Of a stretch of 64,000 nucleotides of DNA, positions 1-9,500 are shown piece after piece; position 1 is the first letter of the stretch; each line of letters opens with the position of its first letter. Both the position numbers and the translations under genes were made by a program. The DNA comes from Sphingomonas beigongshangi (GTDB lineage Bacteria > Pseudomonadota > Alphaproteobacteria > Sphingomonadales > Sphingomonadaceae), in assembly GCF_016820445.1 (NCBI RefSeq), contig NZ_JADHDT010000008.1, positions 124,001 through 188,000 on the forward strand, given 5' to 3'. The notes under the pieces are model-generated. The model ran no database searches. It was given only the letters and a program-made list of their open reading frames with translations, and was not told the origin of the DNA.

Positions 1-405
1 GTCGAGGCGCCGACCCGCCTTGCAGGGGGCGGCTTCGCCTGGCCGGCCGAGGGCAATGTCGTCGGCCGCTTCGGTCCGGGACGCAGCGGCGAGCGCAACG
101 ACGGCATCACGATCGCGGTGCCGATCGGCACCCCGATCCGCGCCACCGCGGATGGCGTCGTGGCCTATGCCGGCGACGGCATCGCGGCGCTGGGCGGCCT
201 CGTCATCATCAAGCACGGCGGCGGCTGGACCAGCGTCTATGGCTATGCCAGCAAGTTGCTGGTCCAGCGCGGGCAGAGCGTGAAGCGTGGCCAGACGATC
301 GCCTTGTCGGGCGACACCGGCTTCGCCGACCGGCCGGAGTTGCACTTCGAATTGCGCAAGGGCCGGACCCCGGTGGATCCGCAGGTGCAGCTGCCGCGGC
401 GCTGA
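1..405 (+). CDS. NlpD-like LytM (M23-family) domain protein, 5' truncated by the window edge
   Basis: Only the C-terminal domain is in the window; the open frame runs in from base 1 without a start. The fold is that of M23/LytM peptidoglycan peptidases (FAWPAEGNVVGRFG, then ATADGVVAYAGDG, ending LHFELRKGRTPVDPQ). The zinc ligands look lost: the usual H-x-G-x-D site reads NDGITI and the first His of H-x-H is Glu (PELHFEL). That pattern matches E. coli NlpD, a degenerate LytM protein that activates cell-separation amidases instead of cutting peptidoglycan. The inferred role is therefore a periplasmic amidase activator at division. The LysM repeat and signal or lipobox expected upstream cannot be seen. 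A catalytic M23 peptidase is the less likely alternative. Confidence 0.8.
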   Translation, partial: VEAPTRLAGGGFAWPAEGNVVGRFGPGRSGERNDGITIAVPIGTPIRATADGVVAYAGDGIAALGGLVIIKHGGGWTSVYGYASKLLVQRGQSVKRGQTIALSGDTGFADRPELHFELRKGRTPVDPQVQLPRR

Positions 406-469
406 GCCCGGGTCGCGCGCCCACCAACCCCCGTGACGGGACCGTCCCGGCTGTGTAACGGCTGCGCGC

Positions 470-1714
470 ATGACCTATGCCTCCGACCTGCTCAATACGC
501 TCTCGACGCGCGGCTACATCCACCAGCTGACCGATGCGGAGGCGCTCGACGCGCTGGCGGCCAAGCAGGTCGTCCCCGGCTATATCGGCTTCGACCCCAC
601 TGCGCCGTCGCTCCACGTCGGCAGCCTCGTGCAAATCATGCTGCTGCGTCGCCTGCAGCAGACCGGTCACAAGCCGATCGTGCTGATGGGCGGCGGTACC
701 GGCAAGATCGGCGACCCGAGCTTCAAGGACGAGGCGCGCAAGCTGCTCGGCGAAGAGGGGATCAAGGCCAACGTCGCCTCGATCAAGCGCATCTTCGAAC
801 GCTTCCTGACCTTCGGCCCCGAAGGTGAGATGGGGGGACCGACCGACGCGGTGATGCTCGACAATGCCGAGTGGCTCGACCGCCTCGAGTACATTCCCTT
901 CCTGCGCGAGGTCGGCCAGCATTTCAGCGTCAACCGGATGCTGAGCTTCGACTCGGTCAAGCTGCGGCTCGATCGCGAACAGTCGCTGAGCTTCCTCGAG
1001 TTCAACTACATGATCCTGCAGGCCTATGATTTCCGGGAACTGGCGCATCGCCACGGCTGCCGGTTGCAGATGGGCGGCAGCGACCAGTGGGGCAATATCG
1101 TCAACGGCATCGAGCTCGCCCGCAGGATGGACGGGACGGAGGTGTTCGGCGTCACCACGCCGCTGATTACCACCGCCGACGGCGGCAAGATGGGCAAGAC
1201 GATGGCGGGCGCCGTCTGGCTGCACGAGGACCAGCTACCGCACTTCGATTATTGGCAGTTCTGGCGCAACACCGACGACCGCGACGTCGGCCGGTTCCTG
1301 CGGCTGTTCACCGACCTGCCCCTCGACGAGATCGCCCGTCTCGAAGCGCTGGAAGGCGCCGAGATCAACGAGGCGAAGAAGGTGCTGGCCAACGCGGCGA
1401 CCGCGATGTGCCGGGGCAGCGCCGCCGCCGAGGAGGCGGCAGAGACCGCACGCCGCACGTTCGAGGAAGGCAGCGCCGGTGCCGCGCTGCCGACGATCAC
1501 CGTCGAGGGCGGCACGATCGGCGTCGTCGACGCGCTGATCGCGCTGGGCTTCGCCAAGTCGAAGGGCGAGGCGCGCCGGCTGATCGCGGGCGGCGGCGCG
1601 CGCATCGGCGCCGAGAAGGTGACCGACGAGGCGCAGATGATCGTCGTCGGCGCCGAGCCGGTCCGTCTTTCGGCCGGCAGAAAAAATCACGGATTGCTCA
1701 TTCCGGCGGAATAA
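470..1714 (+). CDS. tyrS: Tyrosyl-tRNA synthetase
   Basis: Class Ic aminoacyl-tRNA synthetase that charges tRNA-Tyr in the cytoplasm. The 414-residue length is normal for bacterial TyrS. The Rossmann catalytic domain carries the HIGH signature as HVGS (residues 49-52), the tyrosine pocket segment GGSDQWGN (about 202-209), and a KMSKS loop written KMGKT (240-244). An S4-type RNA-binding domain closes the protein ([18 protein letters not shown], about 360-380). The ATG at 470 begins at the usual N-terminus ([19 protein letters not shown]); no strong ribosome binding site precedes it. It follows the NlpD-like gene by 64 bases and may share its transcript. Confidence 0.97.
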   Translation: MTYASDLLNTLSTRGYIHQLTDAEALDALAAKQVVPGYIGFDPTAPSLHVGSLVQIMLLRRLQQTGHKPIVLMGGGTGKIGDPSFKDEARKLLGEEGIKANVASIKRIFERFLTFGPEGEMGGPTDAVMLDNAEWLDRLEYIPFLREVGQHFSVNRMLSFDSVKLRLDREQSLSFLEFNYMILQAYDFRELAHRHGCRLQMGGSDQWGNIVNGIELARRMDGTEVFGVTTPLITTADGGKMGKTMAGAVWLHEDQLPHFDYWQFWRNTDDRDVGRFLRLFTDLPLDEIARLEALEGAEINEAKKVLANAATAMCRGSAAAEEAAETARRTFEEGSAGAALPTITVEGGTIGVVDALIALGFAKSKGEARRLIAGGGARIGAEKVTDEAQMIVVGAEPVRLSAGRKNHGLLIPAE

Positions 1715-1792
1715 GCCTTTGTAAACTTACTCTCCCTATGATTGATCCATATTGGTCCAAATTGTACCGTAGCGGACCAAGGGAGAACCGGC

Positions 1793-2125
1793 GTGACGAG
1801 TGCTGCTTCGATGGGTCTTTCCGATGGACGCCACTCGGCCGACGGGCGGGCCGAGCCGCGCGACGAGGTGCATCATCGCAGCCGGGCGAGACTGGTCGAC
1901 GGCCGCACGCTGCCGGTGCTGATCGTCAACCTGTCGCCTGGGGGATTGATGCTCCGCAGCGATGCCGCCGTCAGCGTCGGCGAATGGATCTCCATCCAGC
2001 TGCCCGTCCTGGGCGAAGTGAAGGCGGCGGTCCGTTGGGCGCTCGGCGGTCGGATCGGGTGCCAGCTCGAGCGGGCGATCCCGGCGAATCGGTACCACGC
2101 GGTGCTGGGCGGCATGCACGGCTGA
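1793..2125 (+). CDS. Single-domain PilZ protein, putative c-di-GMP receptor
   Basis: Small protein of 110 residues made almost entirely of one PilZ domain. The basic N-terminal segment (EPRDEVHHRSRARL) supplies the RxxxR-like element, and NLSPGGLML matches the (D/N)xSxxG motif that holds c-di-GMP. A GTG at 1793 is chosen because GGGAGA (1781-1786) sits six bases ahead; the frame is also open to a TTG at 1742, without a good site. Such stand-alone PilZ proteins act as adaptors for motility, biofilm or polysaccharide control in the family; the target here cannot be told. Ligand binding is inferred from the motif only. It is separated from tyrS by about 80 bases. Confidence 0.8.
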   Translation: MTSAASMGLSDGRHSADGRAEPRDEVHHRSRARLVDGRTLPVLIVNLSPGGLMLRSDAAVSVGEWISIQLPVLGEVKAAVRWALGGRIGCQLERAIPANRYHAVLGGMHG

Positions 2126-2606
2126 GCCGGTTTTTCGTTGAACGATCCGGCAAGTCCCAGCGCGATTTGCGACAGATTGCTGTCGTGCGACGATCTTCCG
2201 TTGCACGCGCGCGCAACATAGTTCCGAAGGTCACAAAGGTCACGGTGTTTGGTCGCTTTTGCGGCCACGTCATTCCGCACCTGTCAAAGAGCATGGTGGC
2301 CATAGCACATATTCGTGTCAGGGCACAGACTACGTGCTCCCGTTCGACGCAATTAGAATGATATCCCCGCCTTCATAATATATGACGACACGGATGCCCC
2401 CATCACTACTAGATTGAGCGCAACACTTTCGTAGTTTCCTTTTTTCAAAATATTTTTTGTTCGTCCAACTGCCCTGAATTGGAGGAGAGCCCCGCTCCCT
2501 CCTATCATGACATCGGAATTACATATCCTTCACTTGCCGTTCTGTAATTCACCGTTCAGCGACGTGCGCGCAGGACTTGGGGATGGCAATGCAAGGAGGC
2601 GGCTCG
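2126..2606. other. Gene-free intergenic region with an AT-rich core
   Basis: No convincing coding frame was found over these 481 bases. The first third holds a short direct repeat of AAGGTCAC (about 2226-2243). The segment from about 2340 to 2470 is strikingly AT-rich for this genome, with runs such as CTTTTTTC and AATATTTTTTG. Close to the next gene there is an imperfect GGAGG/CCTCC inverted repeat (about 2480-2502). It probably contains the promoter of the YXWGXW gene; a small RNA cannot be excluded. Confidence 0.5.
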
Positions 2607-3791
2607 ATGAAAAGGGGCTTGGTGGCACTACTGGCGCTGGGCGGAGGCATGGTCGTCGCGACGGCGGCAGCCGCGCAGCTGTCGATCAACATCAGCGTCG
2701 GATCCCCGCCGCCCCCGCTGCCCGTCTATGCGCAGCCGGCGCTGCCGGGACCGGATTACGTCTGGACGCCGGGCTATTGGGCCTGGGACGACATAGAATA
2801 CGCCTATTATTGGGTTCCGGGCACCTGGGTAATGGCGCCCCGCCCCGGCCTGCTCTGGACGCCGCCCTGGTGGGGTTGGAGCGACGGCGCCTATGTCTTT
2901 CACGCCGGTTATTGGGGCCCGCACGTCGGCTTCTACGGCGGCGTGCCCTATGGGTTCGGCTATACCGGTGTCGGCTATCAGGGCGGGTACTGGAACGGCG
3001 GCCACATCTTTTACAATCGCGCCGTCAACACCATCACCAACGTCCACATCACCAACGTCTATCGGCAGGACGTGGTGGTGAACCGCATCACGCGGGTCAG
3101 CTACAATGGCGGCCCGGGCGGCGTGCAGGCGCGGCCGAGCCGGCAGGACTGGATCGCCGCGCACGAGGCCCATGTCGCGCCCACGCAGAACCAGTTCGCG
3201 CATTTCACGGCGGCGCGCGGCGACCCGCGGCTATTCGCGACCGCGAACCATGGCCACCCGCCAATCGTCGCGACCGCGCGGCCGCTGATGGCAGGTCGTC
3301 AGCCTTTCGCCGATCCGCGTCGCGGCGGCTGGCAACCGAGCGGCGCGCCGTTGCACGGGAACGCACCGTCGACCCTGCCGACCGCGTATCGCGCGCCGCA
3401 TGCGCCACAGCTCGGTGGAGCATCCGCGCAGGAGCAGGCGCAGGCATTCGCCCGCGCGCCGATGCCGGTCGTGCATCGCGGCGGACCGCCGCCCTGGCAG
3501 CGTGACACCGCCCCAGGCGCAGCCCCCGCCTCGCCACCGTTCCACGCTCCGCCGCCCCAGTGGCATGGCGCCGTCCCGCAGGCACGCGGCTATGGCGGTG
3601 AGGGCATGCGGGACCGGGCGGGGCCCGCCCCGCATGGCGAATGGGCCGCGCAGGGCGGTCGTGCCTGGGCTAACCCTCCCCATGCGGCGGCGGCGCCACG
3701 CGTCGCCTTCCATGCGCCGCCGCCGCGGCCCGGCGCCCCTCCGCATCCGCCCCATCGAGGCGGCGGCGACCACCATGGGCATCACGGATAG
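2607..3791 (+). CDS. Exported YXWGXW-repeat protein with Pro/His-rich tail
   Basis: Protein of 394 residues. The start at 2607 is set by AGGAGG (2594-2599) seven bases upstream and leaves a clear signal peptide (MKRGLVALLALGGGMVVATAAAAQ). Residues 30-160 are rich in Tyr, Trp and Gly with repeated Y-x-W-x-x-x-Y-W units (DYVWTPGYWAWDD, YYWVPGTWV, FHAGYWGP), the hallmark of YXWGXW-repeat proteins. The rest is low-complexity, rich in Pro, Ala and His, ending with HHGHHG, which could bind metal. The family is common in proteobacterial envelopes but has no established function. It is probably periplasmic or surface-associated. It converges on recG, with 159 bases between stops. Confidence 0.8.
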   Translation: MKRGLVALLALGGGMVVATAAAAQLSINISVGSPPPPLPVYAQPALPGPDYVWTPGYWAWDDIEYAYYWVPGTWVMAPRPGLLWTPPWWGWSDGAYVFHAGYWGPHVGFYGGVPYGFGYTGVGYQGGYWNGGHIFYNRAVNTITNVHITNVYRQDVVVNRITRVSYNGGPGGVQARPSRQDWIAAHEAHVAPTQNQFAHFTAARGDPRLFATANHGHPPIVATARPLMAGRQPFADPRRGGWQPSGAPLHGNAPSTLPTAYRAPHAPQLGGASAQEQAQAFARAPMPVVHRGGPPPWQRDTAPGAAPASPPFHAPPPQWHGAVPQARGYGGEGMRDRAGPAPHGEWAAQGGRAWANPPHAAAAPRVAFHAPPPRPGAPPHPPHRGGGDHHGHHG

Positions 3792-3950
3792 CGGGGCACT
3801 CCGGCCGGTCCGGCTCGCGGCACGCGCGATCCGGACGTGCGCCCTGCGGACCGACGATGCAGCGGCTCTCGGTCCGGGTCAGGCGACGGAGCCGACCGAA
3901 CGGCGACTTCGCGCATTACCCCGGCAATCGCCTGCCCTGCCGTTCGCGCC

Positions 3951-6002
3951 TTACCCGGAGCGTAGCAGCGCCACGCCCGCGTCGCGATCGAACAAATAGA
4001 GCGCGATGCGCGCCGCCGCGCCGCGCGGCCCTTCGAGGCCGCCGTCGCGGTCGATCAGCAGGCGGGCATCGTCCTGGGCGCATTGCAAGAGGTCGGCGAG
4101 CATGTCGGGCGTGGCGAGGCGAAAGGCCATTTCGCCCGACTGGCGCGTGCCGAGCAGTTCGCCGCTGCCGCGCAGCCGCAGATCCTCCTCGGCGATCCGG
4201 AAGCCGTCGTTGGTGTCGCGCATCAGCGCGAGCCGCGCGCGCGCGGTCTCGCTCAGCGCCGCGCCGCGCAGCAGCAGGCAGCGCGACAGCCCCCCGCCCC
4301 GCCCGACGCGGCCGCGCAGCTGGTGGAGCTGCGCCAGCCCGAAGCGATCGGCATGTTCGATGACGATCAGCGTCGCGTTCGGCACGTCGACGCCCACCTC
4401 GATGACGGTCGTCGCGACGAGCACCGACAGGCGGTTGCCGGCGAAGGCCTCCATCACCGCATCCTTCTCCGGCCCCTTCATCCGGCCATGAACGACGCCG
4501 ACGCGATCCCCGAACCGCGCGCGCAGCTGCTCCGCGCGCATCTCGGCGGCGGCGAGGTCACTCTTCTCGCTTTCCTCCACCAGCGGGCAGACCCAATAGG
4601 CCTGACCGCCATCCGCCATATGGCGCCCCAGCGCCTCGACCACTTCGTCCAGCCGGTCCTGGCTGACGACGCGGGTCTCGATCGGCTGGCGTCCCGGCGG
4701 CATCTCGTCGAGGCGGCTGACGTCCATCTCGCCATATTGCGCCAGCGTCAGCGTGCGCGGGATCGGCGTCGCGGTCATCGCCAGCAGGTGCGGCGGGGTC
4801 CGCCCCTTGGCCTGCAGCATCATTCGTTCGGCGACGCCGAAACGGTGCTGCTCGTCGACGACGACCAGCGCGAGGTCCTTGTAGCCGACCGCCTCCTGGA
4901 AGATGGCGTGCGTGCCGACGAGAATGTCGATCTCGCCGCTGGCGAGCCCCATCAGCGTCGCCTCCCGCGCGCGACCCTTGTCGCGCCCGGTCAGCACGGC
5001 GATGGTGAGCGGCAGGCCAGCGAGCGTCCGGCGCAAAGTCTCATAATGCTGGCGCGCGAGGATTTCGGTCGGGGCGAGCATCGCGCCCTGCGCCCCGGCC
5101 TCGACCGCGATCAGCAGTGCCATCGCGGCGACCAGGGTCTTGCCGGCGCCGACGTCGCCCTGAAGCAGGCGCAGCATGGGCGCGGTCTGCGCGAGATCGC
5201 CCTCGATCTCCGCGATCGTGCGGGTCTGCGCGCCGGTCAGCGTATAGGGCAGCTTCAGCAGGTCGCGCAGGCGCCCGTCGCCGTGGAGCGCACGACCGCG
5301 CCGCTTGCGCGTGTCGGCGCGGACGAGCGTCATCGCGAGCTGGTTGGCGAAGATCTCGTCATAGGCGAGGCGCTCGCGCGCCGGCTTGTCGGCCGGATCC
5401 TCGTGAATTCGCGCCAGCGCCTCGTGCCAGCCTGGCCAGCCGCGCTTTCCCTTCAGCCCCGGCTCGATCCATTCGGGCAGGTCGGGCGCGCGCTCGACCG
5501 CCTGCTGCGCGAGCGCGCCAAGGCGGCGCGAGGTCAACCCCTCCGACAGCGGATAGATCGGCTCGCGCGCGCGGAACGGCTCGTCGGGCTCGGCGAGGTC
5601 GGGATGGATGATCTGCAGCGTCTGGCCATATTGTTCGAGCTTGCCGGAGACGCGGCGCGGCTCGTTCAGCGGGAGCAATTTCTTCACCCAGCCCGACGAG
5701 CCGCCGAAATAGACGAGGCTGACGGCGTTGCCGCGCGCGTCGACCGCCTGGACGCGCGTCGGGCCGCGCCCGCTCGACAGACGATAGTCGACCGGGGTCA
5801 GCGTGATCGCGACGATGCGGCCGACGTCGGCCTCGTCCAGCGCGTCGCGGGCGACGCGGTCGACCCAGCCGTTCGGCAGGTGAAAGGCGACGTCGACGAC
5901 GCGCTGCAAGCCGAGCCGGTCCAAGGGCTTGGCGAGCGCGGGACCGACGCCCTTGAGCGCGGTGACCTCGGCGAACAGCGGATTGAGGATGAGCGGGCGC
6001 AT
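3951..6002 (-). CDS. recG: ATP-dependent DNA helicase RecG
   Basis: Superfamily 2 helicase of 683 residues that regresses stalled forks and branch-migrates junctions. An N-terminal wedge/OB domain (VGPALAKPLDRLGL, FHLPNGWVDR) is followed by the helicase core: Walker A LLQGDVGAGKT, DEQH box VVVDEQHRFG, motif III TATPIPRTL, and the C-terminal lobe with QLHQLRGRVGRG and the RecG tail FRIAEEDLRLRGSGELLG. The start at 6002 (MRPLILNPLFAEVTALKGVG) matches the conserved RecG N-terminus; the frame remains open further upstream but runs into the divergent sdhE gene. recG and sdhE are transcribed apart from an 85-base gap, an order common in alphaproteobacteria. Confidence 0.97.
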   Translation of the reverse strand: MRPLILNPLFAEVTALKGVGPALAKPLDRLGLQRVVDVAFHLPNGWVDRVARDALDEADVGRIVAITLTPVDYRLSSGRGPTRVQAVDARGNAVSLVYFGGSSGWVKKLLPLNEPRRVSGKLEQYGQTLQIIHPDLAEPDEPFRAREPIYPLSEGLTSRRLGALAQQAVERAPDLPEWIEPGLKGKRGWPGWHEALARIHEDPADKPARERLAYDEIFANQLAMTLVRADTRKRRGRALHGDGRLRDLLKLPYTLTGAQTRTIAEIEGDLAQTAPMLRLLQGDVGAGKTLVAAMALLIAVEAGAQGAMLAPTEILARQHYETLRRTLAGLPLTIAVLTGRDKGRAREATLMGLASGEIDILVGTHAIFQEAVGYKDLALVVVDEQHRFGVAERMMLQAKGRTPPHLLAMTATPIPRTLTLAQYGEMDVSRLDEMPPGRQPIETRVVSQDRLDEVVEALGRHMADGGQAYWVCPLVEESEKSDLAAAEMRAEQLRARFGDRVGVVHGRMKGPEKDAVMEAFAGNRLSVLVATTVIEVGVDVPNATLIVIEHADRFGLAQLHQLRGRVGRGGGLSRCLLLRGAALSETARARLALMRDTNDGFRIAEEDLRLRGSGELLGTRQSGEMAFRLATPDMLADLLQCAQDDARLLIDRDGGLEGPRGAAARIALYLFDRDAGVALLRSG

Positions 6003-6087
6003 GATTACATGGGCCGCTATACCGTACCCGACGGACGCCGCCAGCGTCTGCCGGGCATCCGCGCATTTGCCGCAAAGAAGGGGCCGC

Positions 6088-6351
6088 ATGGACCACGCCA
6101 CTCGCCTCAAACGCCTGAAGTTCCGCGCCTGGCATCGCGGCACCAAGGAGGCCGACCTGATGATCGGCGGTTTCTTCGACGCGCATGGCGCCAGCATGAC
6201 GCCCGCGGAACTCGACTGGTTCGAAACGCTTCTGGAGGAGCAGGACGTCGATATCATGGGTTGGGCGATCGGTTCGCTACCATGCCCGGAGCGCTGGCAG
6301 GGTCCGATGATGGACCGCATGCGGGCGATCACCTACGTGCCGACGTTCTGA
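6088..6351 (+). CDS. sdhE: FAD assembly factor SdhE (succinate dehydrogenase flavinylation)
   Basis: An 87-residue protein of the SdhE/Sdh5 (DUF339, YgfY) family, which helps attach FAD covalently to the SdhA flavoprotein. The family signature R-G-x-x-E is seen as RGTKEADLMIGGFFD near residue 18, followed by the acidic helix ELDWFETLLEEQDVDIMGW. The ATG at 6088 gives MDHATRLKRLKFRAWHRG, the normal family N-terminus, and AAGGGG lies just upstream. It diverges from recG and is followed by mfd after a repeat-rich gap. Confidence is high because length, motif and recG/mfd context all agree. Confidence 0.93.
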   Translation: MDHATRLKRLKFRAWHRGTKEADLMIGGFFDAHGASMTPAELDWFETLLEEQDVDIMGWAIGSLPCPERWQGPMMDRMRAITYVPTF

Positions 6352-6390
6352 CGCCTGCTCGCCCCCGTGTGCGGGAGGGGCGCTTCTATT

Positions 6391-6540
6391 CTCCCCTCCC
6401 GCCTGCGGGAGGGGTTGGGGGTGGGCCTGATCCATCCTCCTGCCTTGCCGCCTGATCCTACACGTCGGGCCCACCCCCTGCCCCTCCCGCAAGCGGGTGG
6501 GGGGACATTTCGACCTGCCCCTCCCGCAAGCGGGACGGGA
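6391..6540. repeat. Cluster of GC-rich palindromic repeats (REP-like) between sdhE and mfd
   Basis: Four related copies of a CCCCTCCCGC/GCGGGAGGGG motif lie in the sdhE-mfd gap. One is a perfect hairpin with 10-bp arms and a CT loop (6393-6414). Two others are AAGCGGG-looped copies at 6480-6503 and 6518-6540, and a half copy lies at 6371-6380. The stretch 6405-6427 (arm plus TTGGGGGTGGGCC) also pairs with 6468-6490, giving a larger stem of about 23 bp. These look like dispersed intergenic repeats of sphingomonad genomes. They could also terminate or stabilise the sdhE transcript. Confidence 0.7.
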
Positions 6541-6590
6541 AAATGTTGACCGACCCCTCCTGCCCGCACGAGGGGAATTTGAAAGCCGCG

Positions 6591-9500
6591 ATGCCCGACC
6601 TGAAGACGATCCTGTCCGCCAAGACACCGCTGACCCTGTCGGGCATACCGGCGGGATTCCAGCCGGCCTTCCTCGCCGATCTGGCGCGCGCCGCCGCGCA
6701 GAAGGGCGCGCGCGCGGTGTTCGTCGCCGCCGACGAGGGCGCGATGCGGGCGATCGCGGGGACGGCGGCGTTCTTCGCGCCCGACCTGGAGGTGATCGGC
6801 CTTCCGGCCTGGGACTGCCTGCCCTATGACCGCGCCTCGCCGACGCTGCGGATCATGGCGGAGCGCGTGGCGGCGCTGCACCGGCTGCAGCGGCCGGTGA
6901 AGGCACCGCAGCTGCTGCTGACCACCGCCAACGCGGCGACGCAGCGCGTGCTGACGCCGTTCCGCATCCGTCAGCTCGTCGCCCGGCTCGCGCCCGGCGA
7001 GCGGATCGACCGCGACAAGCTAGCCGCGCTGCTCCAGGCGAACGGCTATGTCCGCACCGACACGGTGCACGACCATGGCGAATATGCGGTGCGCGGCGGG
7101 ATCGTCGACCTGTTCCCGAGCGGCGAGGAGCAGGCGCTGCGCCTCGATTTCTTTGGCGACGAGATCGAGAGCGTGCGCACCTTCGATCCCGGCGACCAGC
7201 GCACCACGGGACGCGTCGACGGCTTCACCCTGCTGCCCGCGTCCGAGGCCCTGCTCGACGAGGAGTCGATCAAGCGCTTCCGCAGCCGGTACCGTGACAA
7301 GTTCGGCGCGACGGCGACGGGCGATCCGCTGTACCAGGCGATCAGCGACGGCCGGCGGCTGGCGGGCATGGAGCATTGGCTGCCGCTGTTCGAGGACAAG
7401 CTGGCGACATTGTTCGATCACCTCGGCGCCGACGACGTGGTGGTGCGCGACGCGGGCGTCGCGGGCGCGGTCGAGGGGCGGCTGGAATCGATCGCCGATT
7501 ATTACGAGAACCGTCAGCGCGCGGAGGGCGCGCAGCCGGGCAGCTACCGCCCCCTCGGCTCGACGGCGCTCTACCTCGGCGAGCGCGAGTGGCGCGAGGC
7601 GCTGGAGGCGCGGCACGTCCATACGACGACGCCGTTCCACGAGCCGGAGAGCCGGACGGTGCTCGACTTCGGCGTCGACGGCGCGCGCGACTTCGCGCCC
7701 GAGCGCTCGAGCGGTGCCAATGTCTACGATGCGGTCGTCCAGCACCTCGGCCGGCTGCGCAAGGAGGGCAAGAAGCCCGTCCTCGCCAGCTATTCGAACG
7801 GCGCGCGCGAGCGGCTCGGCACCCTGCTCAAGGACCATGGCCTGACCGGCGCCAAGGCGGCGGAGACCTGGCAGGAAGCGCTGGGCATCGCGGATACGGG
7901 GAAGAGCGCGGGCGTCGCGCTCGTCGTGCTGCCGCTCGACCATGGCTTCACCGCGCCGGACGTCGCGGTCCTCACCGAGCAGGACATGCTGGGCGACCGG
8001 CTGGTGCGGCGGGCGAAGCGCAAGAAGTCGGCGGACGCGTTCCTGGCCGAGCTAGCGACGCTGACGCCGGGCGACCTCGTCGTCCATTCCGACCACGGCA
8101 TCGGCAAATATCTCGGCCTGACCTCGATCCCCGTCGGCCAGAGCCCGCACGACTGCGTCGCGGTCGAATATGCCGGCGGCGACAAGCTCTTCGTGCCGGT
8201 CGAGAACCTCGAGGTGCTGTCGCGCTACGGCAGCAGCGAGGAAGCGACGGCGCTCGACCGGCTGGGCGGCGAGGCGTGGCAGCGGCGCAAGTCGAGGATG
8301 AAGGAGCGGATCCGCGAGATCGCGGGCGAGCTGATCAAGGTCGCCGCCGAGCGCGCGCTGCGCCCCGGCGAGATCGCCGAGCCCGATCCCAGCGGCTATC
8401 CGAGCTTCGTCGACCGTTTCCCCTATGACGAGACCGACGACCAGGACCGCGCGATCGAGGACGTGCTCGCCGACCTGGCGGCGGGCAAGCCGATGGACCG
8501 GCTGATCGTCGGCGACGTCGGCTTCGGCAAGACCGAGGTCGCGCTGCGCGCCGCCTTCGTCGCGGCGATGGCGGGGATGCAGGTCGCGGTCATCTGTCCG
8601 ACGACGCTGCTCGCGCGGCAGCATTTCAACAATTTCACCCAGCGCTTCGAAGGTTTTCCGATCGAGATCGGCCGGCTGTCGCGCCTCGTCCCCGCCGCCG
8701 AGGCGAAGAAGACCAAGGAGGGGCTGGCGAGCGGCGGCATCGACATCGTCGTCGGCACGCACGCGCTGCTCGCCAAGGGGATCGAGTTCAAGCGGCTCGG
8801 CCTCGTCATCGTCGACGAGGAACAGCGTTTCGGCGTGACCCACAAGGAGCGGCTGAAGGCGCTGCGCGCGGACGTGCACATGCTCACCCTCACCGCGACG
8901 CCGATCCCGCGCACGCTGCAGATGGCGATGAGCGGCCTGCGCGAACTGTCGGTGATCCAGACGCCGCCGGTCGACCGGCTGGCGGTGCGTACCTATGTGA
9001 TGCCGTGGGATCCGGTGGTGCTGCGCGAGGCGCTGCTGCGCGAACATTATCGCGGCGGGCAGAGCTTCCTCGTCACGCCGCGTATCGCCGACCTGCCGGA
9101 CCTCGAGGACTATCTGCGCAATGAGGTGCCCGAGGTCCGCTACGTCATCGCGCACGGCCAGATGAGCGCGACAGAGGTCGAGGAGCGGATGAGCGCCTTC
9201 TACGACAGGAAGTTCGAGGTGCTGATCTCCACGACGATCATCGAGAGCGGCATCGACATCGCGTCGGCGAACACGATGATCGTCAACCGCGCCGACCGGT
9301 TCGGACTGGCGCAGCTCTACCAGCTTCGCGGGCGGGTCGGCCGGTCTAAGACACGCGCCTATGCCTATCTGGTGACGCCGCCGGAACGGCAGATGACCGA
9401 TACGGCGGAAAAGCGCCTGAAGGTATTGTCCGACCTCGACAGCCTGGGCGCGGGCTTCCAGTTGGCCAGCCACGACCTCGACATCCGCGGCGCGGGCAAC

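Noticed and set aside
4083..6455. A 790-codon plus-strand frame opposite recG
   Set aside because: Composition and absence of domains mark it as an antisense shadow.
6371..6540. CRISPR-like array from the repeated GC-rich units
   Set aside because: Copies are inverted and irregularly spaced, spacers are not of uniform length, and no cas genes are nearby.
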